NCBI RefSeq assembly: GCF_001718195.1
Contig: NZ_MCNV01000025.1
Location: 47,072-111,071, forward strand
Reading direction: 5' to 3'
From: Paraburkholderia nodosa
Lineage (GTDB): Bacteria; Pseudomonadota; Gammaproteobacteria; Burkholderiales; Burkholderiaceae
Length of the DNA stretch: 64,000 nucleotides
Shown: positions 19,530-28,287 of the stretch, piece after piece
How the letters are laid out: each line of letters begins with the position of its first letter
Numbering within the stretch: the first letter of the stretch is position 1
Notes under the pieces: model-generated
Told to the model about the DNA's origin: nothing
What the model saw: only the letters and a program-made list of their open reading frames with translations
Database searches by the model: none
Translations under genes and position numbers: made by a program

Positions 19530-20801
19530 TCAGTTCGACCCTGCAACCTTCGGAGCGTCTTCGTAGATCAGCAGCGGTTTGCCGTCGCCGTCGATCACGT
19601 TGTCGTCGATGATGACCTTGCTCACGCCCTTCATGGCCGGCAGCTCGTACATCACGTCGAGCAATGCCTGTTCCAGGATCGAGCGCAGGCCACGAGCCCC
19701 CGTCTTGCGGCGGATCGCCTTGCGGGCGACGGCCTGCAGCGCAGCCGGGCGAATTTCCAGCTCCACGCGCTCCATGTTGAAGAGCTTGTGATACTGCTTG
19801 ACGAGCGCATTCTTCGGCTCGACCAGAATCTTCATGAGCGCGGCTTCGTCGAGCTTGCCGAGCGTGGCGACCACGGGCAGACGGCCGATCAGTTCGGGAA
19901 TCAGGCCGAACTTGATCAGGTCTTCCGGTTCCGTTTCGCGCAGCACTTCGCCTGTGTCGCGCTCCTGCTTGCTCTTCACGCTCGCGCCGAAGCCAATGCC
20001 GGTCTTTTCCGTACGGTCGGTGATGACCTTTTCCAGACCGTCGAACGCGCCGCCGCAAATGAACAGGATATTGGTCGTGTCGACCTGGATGAAATCCTGG
20101 TTCGGATGCTTGCGGCCGCCCTGCGGCGGCACCGAAGCCATCGTGCCCTCGACGAGTTTGAGCAGCGCCTGCTGCACGCCCTCGCCGGACACGTCGCGCG
20201 TGATCGACGGGTTGTCCGACTTGCGGCTGATCTTGTCGATTTCGTCGATATAGACGATGCCGCGCTGGGCCTTGTCGACCTCGTAATTGCAGTTCTGCAG
20301 CAGCTTCTGAATGATGTTCTCGACGTCTTCGCCCACATAACCGGCTTCGGTCAGCGTGGTGGCGTCGGCGATCACGAACGGGACGTTCAGAAGGCGCGCG
20401 AGCGTCTGCGCGAGCAGCGTCTTGCCCGAACCCGTGGGCCCGATCAGCAGGATGTTGCTCTTGGAGAGTTCGACGTCGTCCTTCTTGTCGAGATGCTTCA
20501 GACGCTTGTAGTGGTTGTACACCGCCACTGCGAGAATCTTCTTCGCGCGCTCCTGCCCGATCACGTACTGGTCGAGGATGTCGCGGATCTCCTGCGGGCT
20601 CGGCAGGTCCGAGCGCGACAGCGCCGCGTCGACGCCGGCACCGGCGGCTTCGTCGCGAATGATCTCGTTGCACAAGTCGATGCATTCATCGCAGATGAAT
20701 ACCGACGGACCAGCGATGAGCTTTTTCACCTCATGCTGGCTCTTGCCGCAGAACGAGCAATACAACAGCTTCTCGCTGTTAGAACCTTTCTTGTCCGCCA
20801 T
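19530..20801 (-). CDS. clpX: ATP-dependent Clp protease ATP-binding subunit ClpX
   Basis: 423 aa. The N-terminal zinc-binding domain has four Cys (YCSFCGKS, then FICDECIDLC). The AAA+ module has Walker A GPTGSGKTLLAQ near residue 120, Walker B VYIDEIDKI near 185, and the IGF loop (TGIGFGA) that docks on ClpP. It unfolds tagged substrates and feeds them to ClpP. It lies 250 bp downstream of clpP on the same strand, in the conserved order, and is followed by a terminator. Confidence 0.99.
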   Translation of the reverse strand: MADKKGSNSEKLLYCSFCGKSQHEVKKLIAGPSVFICDECIDLCNEIIRDEAAGAGVDAALSRSDLPSPQEIRDILDQYVIGQERAKKILAVAVYNHYKRLKHLDKKDDVELSKSNILLIGPTGSGKTLLAQTLARLLNVPFVIADATTLTEAGYVGEDVENIIQKLLQNCNYEVDKAQRGIVYIDEIDKISRKSDNPSITRDVSGEGVQQALLKLVEGTMASVPPQGGRKHPNQDFIQVDTTNILFICGGAFDGLEKVITDRTEKTGIGFGASVKSKQERDTGEVLRETEPEDLIKFGLIPELIGRLPVVATLGKLDEAALMKILVEPKNALVKQYHKLFNMERVELEIRPAALQAVARKAIRRKTGARGLRSILEQALLDVMYELPAMKGVSKVIIDDNVIDGDGKPLLIYEDAPKVAGSN

Positions 20802-21051
20802 GGATAAATGAGCCTCCGGACACTCTGTTACATGATACGCCGTTTCCCCCGGCGAGGCCGGAGGGTGCGTGAACCGCTTGCTGTGACGGCGTTGGGGGCC
20901 GCAGGCCGCGAAGCGCGTTTGCCGATTATTTCACAAGGTCTGCGCGGCGTCGGCTATCCCCTTTTGTACGGGGGCCGAGCTGTTCCTTTACGTGCCGTTG
21001 TCACGGCTTGCGCGCCCTTCGCAGGGTCGGACGCGCAAAACCGCTCGCAGA

Positions 21052-21705
21052 TCAAGGACGCTTGTGCAGGACCTGATCGACGAGACCGTAGGCCTGGGCG
21101 TCGTCACCCGACATGAAGTTGTCGCGATCCGTGTCGCGCGCAATGCGCTCGACCGGCTGACCGGTATGGTGCGCGAGCAACTGGTTCAGGCGCTCCTTCA
21201 GGTACAGGATTTCGCGAGCCTGGATTTCGATGTCCGAAGCCTGGCCGCGCGCGCCGCCGAGCGGCTGGTGAATCATCACGCGCGAGTTCGGCAGCGCGAA
21301 ACGCTTGCCCTTGGCGCCCGACGCCAGCAGGAACGCGCCCATGCTGGCCGCGAGGCCCATGCAAAGGGTCGAAACGTCCGGCTTGACGAACTGCATCGTG
21401 TCGTAGATCGCCATGCCGGCCGACACCGAGCCACCCGGGCTGTTGATGTACAGGCTGATGTCCTTGTCCGGATTTTCGCTTTCCAGGAACAGCAGCTGGG
21501 CGACCACGAGGTTGGCCGTCTGGTCGTTCACTTCGCCGACCATGAACACCACGCGCTCCTTGAGCAGGCGCGAGTAGATGTCGTAGGAACGTTCGCCGCG
21601 GCCGCTCGTTTCGACGACGATCGGCACGAGGCCGAGCGCCTGCGGGTCGAAGTCCCGCGACGAGTGGGAGGTCAACGTATCCAGCGATTGAGCGCGAATG
21701 GTCAT
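21052..21705 (-). CDS. clpP: ATP-dependent Clp protease proteolytic subunit
   Basis: 217 aa, the usual Burkholderia length. It has the Ser-His-Asp protease residues Ser121 (GLAASMGAF), His146 (VMIHQPLGG) and an Asp near 195 (RDTDRDNFM). Fourteen subunits form the barrel that ClpX feeds. The start MTIRAQSLDTLT at 21705 was preferred over an ATG three codons upstream, because AAGG lies 9 nt before it but directly abuts the upstream ATG. A strong terminator separates it from tig, so clpP-clpX should have their own promoter; a TATATA lies about 40 bp before the start. Confidence 0.98.
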   Translation of the reverse strand: MTIRAQSLDTLTSHSSRDFDPQALGLVPIVVETSGRGERSYDIYSRLLKERVVFMVGEVNDQTANLVVAQLLFLESENPDKDISLYINSPGGSVSAGMAIYDTMQFVKPDVSTLCMGLAASMGAFLLASGAKGKRFALPNSRVMIHQPLGGARGQASDIEIQAREILYLKERLNQLLAHHTGQPVERIARDTDRDNFMSGDDAQAYGLVDQVLHKRP

Positions 21706-21805
21706 GCGATGCATCCTTGTCTGGAAAAGTTCTTCTATATACCCGTATGGCGACGGACCCCGGCTAAATCAACCACACGGACAGCATGGCTAAAACCTGC
21801 GGATG

Positions 21806-21853
21806 CAAAAACGGCGTGCTGGCCGTCGGTCGCTCCGACAGCCGGCACGCCGT
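21806..21853 (-). terminator. tig terminator
   Basis: A 13-bp stem (ACGGCGTGCTGGC with GCCGGCACGCCGT, one wobble pair) and a 22-nt loop-side region, then TTTTTGC on the minus strand. It sits 12 bp beyond the tig stop. Confidence 0.85.
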
Positions 21854-21864
21854 AGCGGGCAGAT

Positions 21865-23211
21865 TTAAGCCTGCGCCGTCGCGCTTGCCAGTTCTTCGAA
21901 GCTAACTTGCTTGTCCGTCACCTTGGCCTTGCCGAGCACGAAGTCGACGACGTTCGATTCGACGACATAGGCTTCCATTTCGGCCAGACGCTGCTGGTTG
22001 GAATAATACCAGCGCACGACCTCCTTCGGGTCCTCATAGCTTTTCGCGAATTCGTCGACTTCAGCACGGATCTGCTCCGGCTTCGCCTCGAGGCCGTTGG
22101 CCTTCACGAGTTCGGCGAGCACGAGGCCGAGCTTCACGCGGCGCTCGGCTTGTTCCTTGAACATTTCGGCCGGGATCGGTGCGTCCTTGGCGTTGGGCAC
22201 GCCACGCTGCGCGAGGTCGGCGCGCGCCATTTCGACGAGGCGTTCCTGATCCTGCTCGACGAGCGCGTTCGGCACGTCGAGTTCGGCGATCTTCAGGAGC
22301 GCGTCCATCACCTGGTTCTTGACGATCGACTGGGTGCGGCGCTTCGCTTCGCGTTCGAGGTTGTCCTTGATTTCGGCGCGCATCTTCACGAGGTCGCCGT
22401 CGGCGATGCCGAGCGACCTGGCGAATTCAGCATCGATTTCCGGCAGGTGCGGCCACTCGATCTGCTGCATCGTGATCGTGAACTTCGCCGTCTTGCCGGC
22501 GACGTCCTTACCGTGATAGTCCTCGGGGAACGCGAGGTCGAATTCGCGCGACTCGCCCTTCTTCAGGCCGATTGCCGCCTTTTCGAATTCCGGCAGCATG
22601 CGGCCTTCGCCCAGCACGAACGCGAAGCCTTCCGCGGTACCGCCCTGGAACGCGACGTCGTCGATCTTGCCGACGAAGTCGACCGTCACGCGGTCGCCTT
22701 CCTTCGCTGCGGTGTCGGCGCCGCCGTCACCGTGCTCGCCAGCTTCGCCGCGAGCGTGGAAGTGCACGCGCTGCTTGCGCAGGATGTCGAGCGTGCGGTC
22801 GATTTCCGCTTCGGTGATGGTCGTGGTCGTGCGCTCGATTTCGGCCGTCGCGACGTCGCCGAGCTTCACTTCCGGGTAGACCTCGAAGGTCGCGTCGAAC
22901 GCGTAGTCGCCTTCAGCGGCTTCCGACTTCGGTGCGAAGCTCGGCTGGCCGGCGACGCGCAGGTTCTCGGCGCGGCTGATGTCGAAGAATTCCTTGCCGA
23001 CCTTGTCGCTCAGGACTTCGGCTTCGACCTGGCCCGAATACTGCTGCGTGACCATCTTGAGCGGCACCTTGCCCGGGCGGAAACCCGGCATGCGCACGTT
23101 TTTCGCGAGTTTACGGATGCGCGAATCGATTTCTTTCTGCACGGCGTCCTTCGGCAGGGAAATCGTCACGCGGCGTTCCAGCTTGCCGAGGTTTTCAACA
23201 ACGTTAGCCAT
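21865..23211 (-). CDS. tig: Trigger factor, ribosome-associated chaperone and prolyl isomerase
   Basis: 448 aa from MANVVENLGKLERRVTISLP. The N-terminal ribosome-binding domain carries the GFRPGKVP signature near residue 45. The FKBP-type isomerase domain (about 160-250) contains DRVTVDFVG and FAFVLGEGRMLPEFE, and a helical C-terminal chaperone domain follows. A 14-residue His/Gly-rich insertion (HFHARGEAGEHGDGG) enters the isomerase domain at its start. I recall this as a general Burkholderia feature rather than a defect. The ATG at 23211 is the family start; the frame runs 70 codons further upstream without homology. It is the first gene of the tig-clpP-clpX-lon row. Confidence 0.98.
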   Translation of the reverse strand: MANVVENLGKLERRVTISLPKDAVQKEIDSRIRKLAKNVRMPGFRPGKVPLKMVTQQYSGQVEAEVLSDKVGKEFFDISRAENLRVAGQPSFAPKSEAAEGDYAFDATFEVYPEVKLGDVATAEIERTTTTITEAEIDRTLDILRKQRVHFHARGEAGEHGDGGADTAAKEGDRVTVDFVGKIDDVAFQGGTAEGFAFVLGEGRMLPEFEKAAIGLKKGESREFDLAFPEDYHGKDVAGKTAKFTITMQQIEWPHLPEIDAEFARSLGIADGDLVKMRAEIKDNLEREAKRRTQSIVKNQVMDALLKIAELDVPNALVEQDQERLVEMARADLAQRGVPNAKDAPIPAEMFKEQAERRVKLGLVLAELVKANGLEAKPEQIRAEVDEFAKSYEDPKEVVRWYYSNQQRLAEMEAYVVESNVVDFVLGKAKVTDKQVSFEELASATAQA

Positions 23212-23628
23212 GGCTTCAATCGTCCTAAAATTGTTCGAGCGAATCAGTAATCTGTGGTCTTTGCGAGCCGCGGTCCGCCTGGATCCGATGTGGTCCAGCA
23301 ACCCGCTTTGGAGCTGAACGCAGGCGCCTCGTGCGCCGCTCAACAGCGCCGAAACGGGCGGCTTGCGGTGCGGTTGCGTCAAAAGAGCCAAGTATTTTAG
23401 CAAACTATTTCCCGGTCCCACTGGAATTGCCGTTTGAGTGTGCTATGTGGCTGTTTTTGACCCGGTTTCGACCTGCTTTTGAGCCGCTGCGAGCCTCAAA
23501 TGCACTCCGATGCGCGCTATCGCAACGCAGCTATCCAGCCCACCCGGCGAGGCTGTTAAGCTTACGCTCGCGCCGGACGCCCCACCGGCCGCAGCCGCTC
23601 CCAACACAATTCTTCCAGCAGAGACACC
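23212..23628. other. tig / glycerate kinase divergent intergenic region (417 bp)
   Basis: No gene seen. It holds the tig promoter (23394-23402) and a leader of about 176 nt. The side facing the glycerate kinase gene has no convincing promoter; TTAAGCTTACG near 23557 is the only AT-rich candidate. Confidence 0.7.
23394..23402 (-). promoter_or_regulatory. tig promoter, extended -10 type
   Basis: Minus-strand TGC TAAAAT (TGn extended -10). The -35 is poor, which an extended -10 can offset. Confidence 0.5.
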
Positions 23629-24786
23629 ATGCCGAATTCGTCGACTGACGCTCCCGTTATCGTCATTGCTCCTGATTCTTTCAAAGGCTCGCTCAGCGCG
23701 GACGGGGTCGCCGCCGCGATCGCCGAGGGCATCCGCCGCGTGCGCGCCGACGCCGACATCCGCATCCGCCCGATGGCCGACGGCGGCGAAGGCACGCTCG
23801 ACGCGATGCTGTCGATGGGCGGCGAGCGCCGCGTGCTCACCGTGGAAGGCGCCGCGGGGCCGAAGCGCGACGCCGCGGTGGGCCTGCTGCACGACGGCAG
23901 CGCGATCGTCGAAACGGCCGAGATCGTCGGCATCACGGACCCCGTGGGCATGGGCGTGCCGGTCGACGCGCGCAGCACGCGCGGCATGGGCGAGGCGATC
24001 CGCACACTGCTCGACGAAGGCGTGCGGCGCTTTTACGTGGCGCTCGGCGGCAGCAGCACCAACGACGCCGGCGCGGGCCTGCTCGCGGGCCTCGGCCTGC
24101 AACTCTTCGATGCCGCCGGCAAGCCCCTCGAACCCACGCCGCAAGCGCTTGTGCACGTAGCGCGCGTGGACGTTTCCGGGCTCGACGCGCGGCTTCGCGA
24201 GGCATCGTTCGTCGGTATGTCGGACGTGGACAATCCCCTTACGGGCGAGCATGGCGCAACCGCCGTGTTCGGCCCGCAAAAAGGCGTGACGCCCGAGCAG
24301 GTCGCACCGATCGACGCGGCGCTCGGCCGTTTCGCCGATCAGCTCGAAGCGGCGCTGGGCCGTCGCGTGCGCGACGAAGCCGGTTCCGGCGCGGCGGGCG
24401 GCCTGGGTTTCGCGCTGCGCATGCTCGGCGCGAGCTTCGAGCCCGGCGCCGAAGTCGTTGCGCGCACCATCGGTCTGGACGAAGCACTCGACCGCGCGGA
24501 CTGGCTCATCACCGGCGAAGGCCGCTCCGACGTGCAAACGCTGCACGGCAAGGCGCCGTTCATCGCCTGCCGCCGCGCCGCGGCCGTGGGCGTGCCGGCC
24601 ACGCTGCTCTCGGGCGCCGTGGACGCAGCCGCCCTGCCGCGGCTCGCGGAGCATTTCAGCGGCTGCTTCTCGCCCGCGCCGGGCCCCATCACGCTCGAAA
24701 CCGCGATTCGCGACGCCGCACGCCTGCTCGCCAACGAAGCCGAGCAGCTGGCCCGCCTCAAATACGCTGCGCGTACATCCAACTAA
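23629..24786 (+). CDS. Glycerate kinase (GarK/GlxK family)
   Basis: 385 aa, family-typical length. It begins VIVIAPDSFKGSLSA, the conserved N-terminal motif of this glycerate kinase type, and has MADGGEGTLDAML near 45, GGSSTNDAGAGLLAGLG near 137-153, GAAGGLGFALRMLGA near 258 and the C-terminal TGEGRSDVQTLHGKAP. It phosphorylates D-glycerate in the glyoxylate/glycerate route. Enzymes of this family usually make 2-phosphoglycerate, but the product cannot be read from sequence. It is divergent from tig and 248 bp upstream of the marR gene. Neighbouring glyoxylate genes (gcl, hyi, glxR) are absent, so it is an isolated kinase here. Confidence 0.95.
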   Translation: MPNSSTDAPVIVIAPDSFKGSLSADGVAAAIAEGIRRVRADADIRIRPMADGGEGTLDAMLSMGGERRVLTVEGAAGPKRDAAVGLLHDGSAIVETAEIVGITDPVGMGVPVDARSTRGMGEAIRTLLDEGVRRFYVALGGSSTNDAGAGLLAGLGLQLFDAAGKPLEPTPQALVHVARVDVSGLDARLREASFVGMSDVDNPLTGEHGATAVFGPQKGVTPEQVAPIDAALGRFADQLEAALGRRVRDEAGSGAAGGLGFALRMLGASFEPGAEVVARTIGLDEALDRADWLITGEGRSDVQTLHGKAPFIACRRAAAVGVPATLLSGAVDAAALPRLAEHFSGCFSPAPGPITLETAIRDAARLLANEAEQLARLKYAARTSN

Positions 24787-24951
24787 GATCCGGGCAGACC
24801 GGCCGGGGCCCGCCGCCCCGGCTTCGTCGCCCGCATCCGCGTGGCCAGGTCGCGGCCAGATTCTTGACCCTCGGCGCGACACGCATTCCACAGTAAGCGA
24901 TTAATAGATTCGTGCACCGCACCGGATGCGCTGGACAAGGGTTAGGATGCG

Positions 24952-24980
24952 TTGACCGGCGCGCAAGATGGGGCAACAAT
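24952..24980 (+). promoter_or_regulatory. Predicted marR promoter
   Basis: -35 TTGACC (24952-24957), 17-bp spacer, -10 AACAAT (24975-24980). The expected start is near 24987, giving a leader of about 48 nt. Confidence 0.55.
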
Positions 24981-24988
24981 CATGGAAT

Positions 24989-25004
24989 CGCGACACGTGT
25001 CGCG
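24989..25004. promoter_or_regulatory. Perfect 16-bp palindrome, candidate MarR operator
   Basis: CGCGACACGTGTCGCG, perfectly self-complementary, at about +2 to +18 of the predicted transcript. Position and size suit repression by the MarR protein encoded next. Confidence 0.65.
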
Positions 25005-25034
25005 CCCTTCCCAAGCGACCAGACCAGGACTCCC

Positions 25035-25481
25035 ATGAAGGCAAGCAAAGCCGGACTCGAACAATTCCTCACCTATCGGCTGCATGTCCTGAACAAACTC
25101 TCCGAACGTGGCGCGAGCGAACGCTACCAGGCGAAGCTCGGCATCACACTTCCGGAGGCTCGGCTCATTGCAGCTGTGGGGGCGTTCGGCCCGTTTTCCG
25201 TGATGGAGCTTGCGCGTCACGCAAATCTCGACAAGAGCCAGGCAAGCCGTGCAGCCGAGGCGCTGATGCGCCGCGGCCTCATGCAGCGCGACACGAGCGA
25301 GGAGGATGGACGCCTCGTGCTCGTTTCGCTCACAACCGACGGACGCGCGCTGTATCGCAAGGTCATGCCCATCGCGCGCAAGTGGAATGTCGACCTCTTC
25401 GCGAGCCTCGACGACAAGGAACGCGACGCACTCGCACGTGCGCTCGACAAGGTGATCGAAGCCATGCAGACCGAACCGTAA
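25035..25481 (+). CDS. MarR family transcriptional regulator
   Basis: 148 aa. It has the MarR winged helix-turn-helix: TLPEARLIAAVGAFGPFSVMEL (helices 2-3, here TLPEARLIAAVG / AFGPFSVMEL), ARHANLDKSQASRAAEALMRRG (recognition helix about residues 60-80) and the wing MQRDTSEEDGRLVLVSLTTDGR with the conserved D-x-R. It binds DNA as a dimer, usually as a repressor relieved by small phenolic or oxidant ligands; the ligand here is unknown. The ATG at 25035 follows AGGAC. An upstream in-frame extension to 24912 lacks homology and would read through the promoter and palindrome. No divergent or downstream target gene is present, so it may control itself and distant genes. Confidence 0.95.
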   Translation: MKASKAGLEQFLTYRLHVLNKLSERGASERYQAKLGITLPEARLIAAVGAFGPFSVMELARHANLDKSQASRAAEALMRRGLMQRDTSEEDGRLVLVSLTTDGRALYRKVMPIARKWNVDLFASLDDKERDALARALDKVIEAMQTEP

Positions 25482-25584
25482 GGCAGTCCGAACAAGCAGA
25501 GGCAATAAGTCAAACAGATGGCGGCCAGAGTCAAGCCGCCATCGCGAGTGCTTCGCGTAGAACGCGCCCAAGCCGCGCACAAAC

Positions 25585-25620
25585 AAAAAGGCCATGTACC
25601 GGAAGGTACATGGCCTTTTT
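25585..25620. terminator. Bidirectional terminator between marR and tRNA-Leu
   Basis: AAAAAGGCCATGTACC / GGTACATGGCCTTTTT, a perfect 16-bp arm pair with a GGAA tetraloop. It is very stable, with U-runs on both strands. Confidence 0.95.
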
Positions 25621-25624
25621 ACTT

Positions 25625-25711
25625 TGGTGCGTGAGGCCGGACTCGAACCGGCACACCCTTGCGGGCGTCAGGACCTAAACCTGGTGCGTCTACCAATTTC
25701 GCCACTCACGC
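25625..25711 (-). tRNA. tRNA-Leu(TAG)
   Basis: 87 nt with encoded CCA. The acceptor stem is GCGTGAG/CTCACGC, with a long variable arm (CGCCCGCAAGGGTG) as expected for Leu. The anticodon TAG lies in the loop TTTAGGT. Confidence 0.97.
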
Positions 25712-26134
25712 GAATTCTTTGCGCTTGTCTTCTTGCGCCCGGCAGGACCGCTGCCAACAACGCGTGCGATACAACCCTGTGCGACATGCCGACTGATCGA
25801 GTCCTCGTGAGACGCCGGGCGCGGTGTTGTCCACCTCGCCCGCAATACAGCCTGCTTTCTGACTGCGCCCGCCGGCAGCGATGCTTCATTATGGGCCGGC
25901 TGCGCGATTCCAGCTAAGCGTCAGAAAGCGCAAGCGCGAGATTCTAACCGATTGACTGGCGCTTGTCTGCATCCCGAAAACAGTGCACGACGGGGCACGA
26001 CAGCGCATCGACCCACGCGCCGGGGCGCCCTCCAGGGCCGGCCGAAAGCCGCGCCGATGCTAGAATCGCGGCTCTACCGTCGCGGCGCGCGCTGGCCGCC
26101 GCGCAAGCCGCTTCGCCCCACATCTCCGAACGCC
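25712..26134. other. tRNA-Leu to squalene-synthase-like intergenic region (423 bp)
   Basis: No gene supported. The only clear signal is the extended -10 at 26058-26066. The in-frame extension of the downstream gene (to 25952) shows no homology. Confidence 0.65.
26058..26066 (+). promoter_or_regulatory. Extended -10 promoter for the squalene-synthase-like gene
   Basis: TGC TAGAAT (TGn extended -10) lies about 70 bp before the GTG start. No good -35. Confidence 0.45.
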
Positions 26135-26977
26135 GTGAACTTCGACGACTACTGCCTGCAAAAGGCGGCTCCCCCTGGTTCGAGCACTTACTATGCGCTG
26201 CGTCAGGCCCGCGCTGCGCGCCAGCCGCTCCTGACCGCCCTCTTCGCACTGCGCCGCGAACTCGAGGAAACCGCGAAAGAGACGAGCGATCCCACCGTCG
26301 GCCGCACGAAGCTCGCCTGGTGGCAAAAGGAACTGGCCGCGCTCGCCGCGGGCAAACCCGCGCATCCGGTCACCCAGGCGCTCGCCGCGCATCTCGGCGA
26401 TGCGAGCGCCGTCTATCCCGATCTGCAAGCGCTGCTCGCCGGCTTCGAGATGGACTTCGAGCAGGCGCGTTATCTCGATCTGCCGAACCTGCGCCGCTAT
26501 ATGCAGGGCGTGGGTGGCACGTTCGCCTCCCTCGTCGCGCAACTGAGCGCGCGCACCGACGAGGACCGCGAGAACGCCGCACGCTGGGCCGCGCCGCTCG
26601 GCAACGCGCTGATGCTCGCGCAGTTCGTGCCGGAAATCGGCAACGACGCGCGCCATGGCCGCATCTACGTGCCCATCGACGAACTGCAGCGCTACAACGT
26701 CACCGCCGCCGATCTCATCAACCGGCGCTATAGCGCGGAGTTCACCGAGCTGATGCAGTTCGAGACCTCGCGTGCGCGCGAATCGGTTCAGGCAGCGCTC
26801 GACGCGATTCCCGCTTCGGCACGGCGGGACCAGCGCACCTTGCGTGCGCTCGCTGCGCTCGAACTCGCGTTGCTCGACGAAGTCGAGCGCGAAGGCTACC
26901 AGGTGCTGCATCAGCAGATCGTGCTCACGCCAGTGCGCAAGCTCTGGATCGCCTGGCGCGCCGCGCGGCGCGGTTGA
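26135..26977 (+). CDS. Squalene/phytoene synthase-fold protein with degenerate catalytic motifs
   Basis: 280 aa from a GTG (VNFDDYCLQKAAPPGSSTYY). The all-helical trans-isoprenyl-diphosphate synthase fold is recognisable: SSTYYALR, the MDFEQARYLDLPNLRRYM region (about 105-123), YMQGVGGTFASL and the DARHGRIYVP segment (171-180). However, the two Asp-rich Mg-diphosphate motifs are not intact. The first (normally DxxxD) reads RRELEETAKE at 40-49, and the second (normally RDVxED) reads VPEIGNDA. The segment RELEETAKETSDPTVGRTKL, followed by AWWQKEL, resembles the NDUFAF6 branch, which aids complex I assembly and lacks synthase activity. Annotation pipelines usually call it squalene synthase or HpnD; I consider an assembly-factor-like role at least as likely. 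Confidence 0.85.
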   Translation: MNFDDYCLQKAAPPGSSTYYALRQARAARQPLLTALFALRRELEETAKETSDPTVGRTKLAWWQKELAALAAGKPAHPVTQALAAHLGDASAVYPDLQALLAGFEMDFEQARYLDLPNLRRYMQGVGGTFASLVAQLSARTDEDRENAARWAAPLGNALMLAQFVPEIGNDARHGRIYVPIDELQRYNVTAADLINRRYSAEFTELMQFETSRARESVQAALDAIPASARRDQRTLRALAALELALLDEVEREGYQVLHQQIVLTPVRKLWIAWRAARRG

Positions 26978-26985
26978 CGCCCGCG

Positions 26986-28218
26986 CTACGCGCGCAGCAA
27001 GGGCAGCGGCTCGAAGCGCTGCTGCAGCGCGGCCTGCGCGTCGAGGCCCCACCACGGGCCTAGCACGGTCGCATAGATCTGCCTGAAATCGACGCCCACC
27101 GGCAGATTGCCGTTGCCGTCGAGCCGCGTGAGTTGCGGCGCCTGGCCATAGAGCCCGCCCGCCACCCGCCCGCCCGCGACGAAGTGCGCCGAAGCCGTAC
27201 CGTGATCGGTGCCGCGGCTTTGATTCTCGCGCACCCGCCGCCCGAATTCCGCATACGTCACGATGAGCGTGCGGTCCCAACGCCCGAGTTCTGCGAGCGC
27301 CGAGCGCATCGCCGCCATGCCCGTCGCGAACTGGCGCAGCAAGTCGGCGTGACGCTGCGGCTGGTTCTGATGCGTGTCGAAGCCGTTCAGCGTCAGACGA
27401 ATCACCGCGACACCGCGCCCCGCCATCGGCGTACCTTGCGGGGTGTCGCTCGAGGCGAGCGCCTGCATGGCCGTTTTGATCGAGGTGCCGAACGCGCCTG
27501 GCGGAAACGCAGTCTTCAGCGCGTAATTGCCCGGGCGGGGACGCAGCGCATCGGCGGCATGCACGATGTCGTTCTCGACATCGAGGATATGCGCGAGCGC
27601 GGGATTGCGTTCCTTGAGCGAGACCGGCGTCACGAGGCGCGAATCGCGTGCGAACTGCGCCGGATTGACGAGCGCGATGGCGCGCGCGCCGTTCGAGAGC
27701 GGCCCCATCTCGGCGCTGCCGAGCACGAGCGCATCGGCGGCGAATCCGGACGGCACCGGCTCGCGTGCAAACGCGCGCGTAAGCCAGCCCTCGCGCAGAT
27801 ATTCGTTGGAGCGCGAAGCCGTGTCCCAGATCTCGATCGATCGAAAATGCGAAAGATTGGGCTGCGGGTAGCTCACGCCCTGCACGATCGCGAGCTCGTG
27901 CGAGCGCCACATCGGCATGAGCGGCGCGAGCGCCGGATGCAGCGCCGTGCGCTCGTCCAGTTGAATCGCCTGTGCGCGCGGCACGCCGATCGTTTGCCGG
28001 TAGCTGTAGTAGAGCGGATCGGCAAACGGCACGACGGTGTTGAGGCCGTCGTTGCCGCCCTTGAGCTCGACGAGAATCAGCAGGTTCTCGTAGCCGCTCG
28101 CCGTGCCCGCATGCATGGACACCGTGCCTTGCGCGCGCGCAGCGCGAGGCAACCATAGCGTAGTACCCGCCACCGCGGCGGCCGTCGCACCGGCTGCAAG
28201 AAAGTCGCGTCGCTTCAT
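26986..28218 (-). CDS. DUF1501 family protein, Tat-exported
   Basis: 410 aa. MKRRDFLAAGATAAAVAGTT is a twin-arginine signal (RRDFL) with cleavage likely after ARA near residue 29. The mature protein has the DUF1501 pattern (LVELKGGNDGLNTVVPFADP, LMPMWRSHELAIVQGVSYP, and GTDHGTASAHFVAGGRV), a sulfatase/alkaline-phosphatase-like fold. It is paired with the DUF1800 gene 69 bp upstream in the same direction, an arrangement I know from many proteobacteria and planctomycetes. The function is not established. It converges with the squalene-synthase-like gene, with only 8 bp between stop codons. Confidence 0.93.
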   Translation of the reverse strand: MKRRDFLAAGATAAAVAGTTLWLPRAARAQGTVSMHAGTASGYENLLILVELKGGNDGLNTVVPFADPLYYSYRQTIGVPRAQAIQLDERTALHPALAPLMPMWRSHELAIVQGVSYPQPNLSHFRSIEIWDTASRSNEYLREGWLTRAFAREPVPSGFAADALVLGSAEMGPLSNGARAIALVNPAQFARDSRLVTPVSLKERNPALAHILDVENDIVHAADALRPRPGNYALKTAFPPGAFGTSIKTAMQALASSDTPQGTPMAGRGVAVIRLTLNGFDTHQNQPQRHADLLRQFATGMAAMRSALAELGRWDRTLIVTYAEFGRRVRENQSRGTDHGTASAHFVAGGRVAGGLYGQAPQLTRLDGNGNLPVGVDFRQIYATVLGPWWGLDAQAALQQRFEPLPLLRA

Positions 28219-28287
28219 GGCTTGCCTCGCTCGTCAGTGCGGCGGCGCACATTGCCGCCAGGGATTCGGCTATTCGTATTCATTGCT

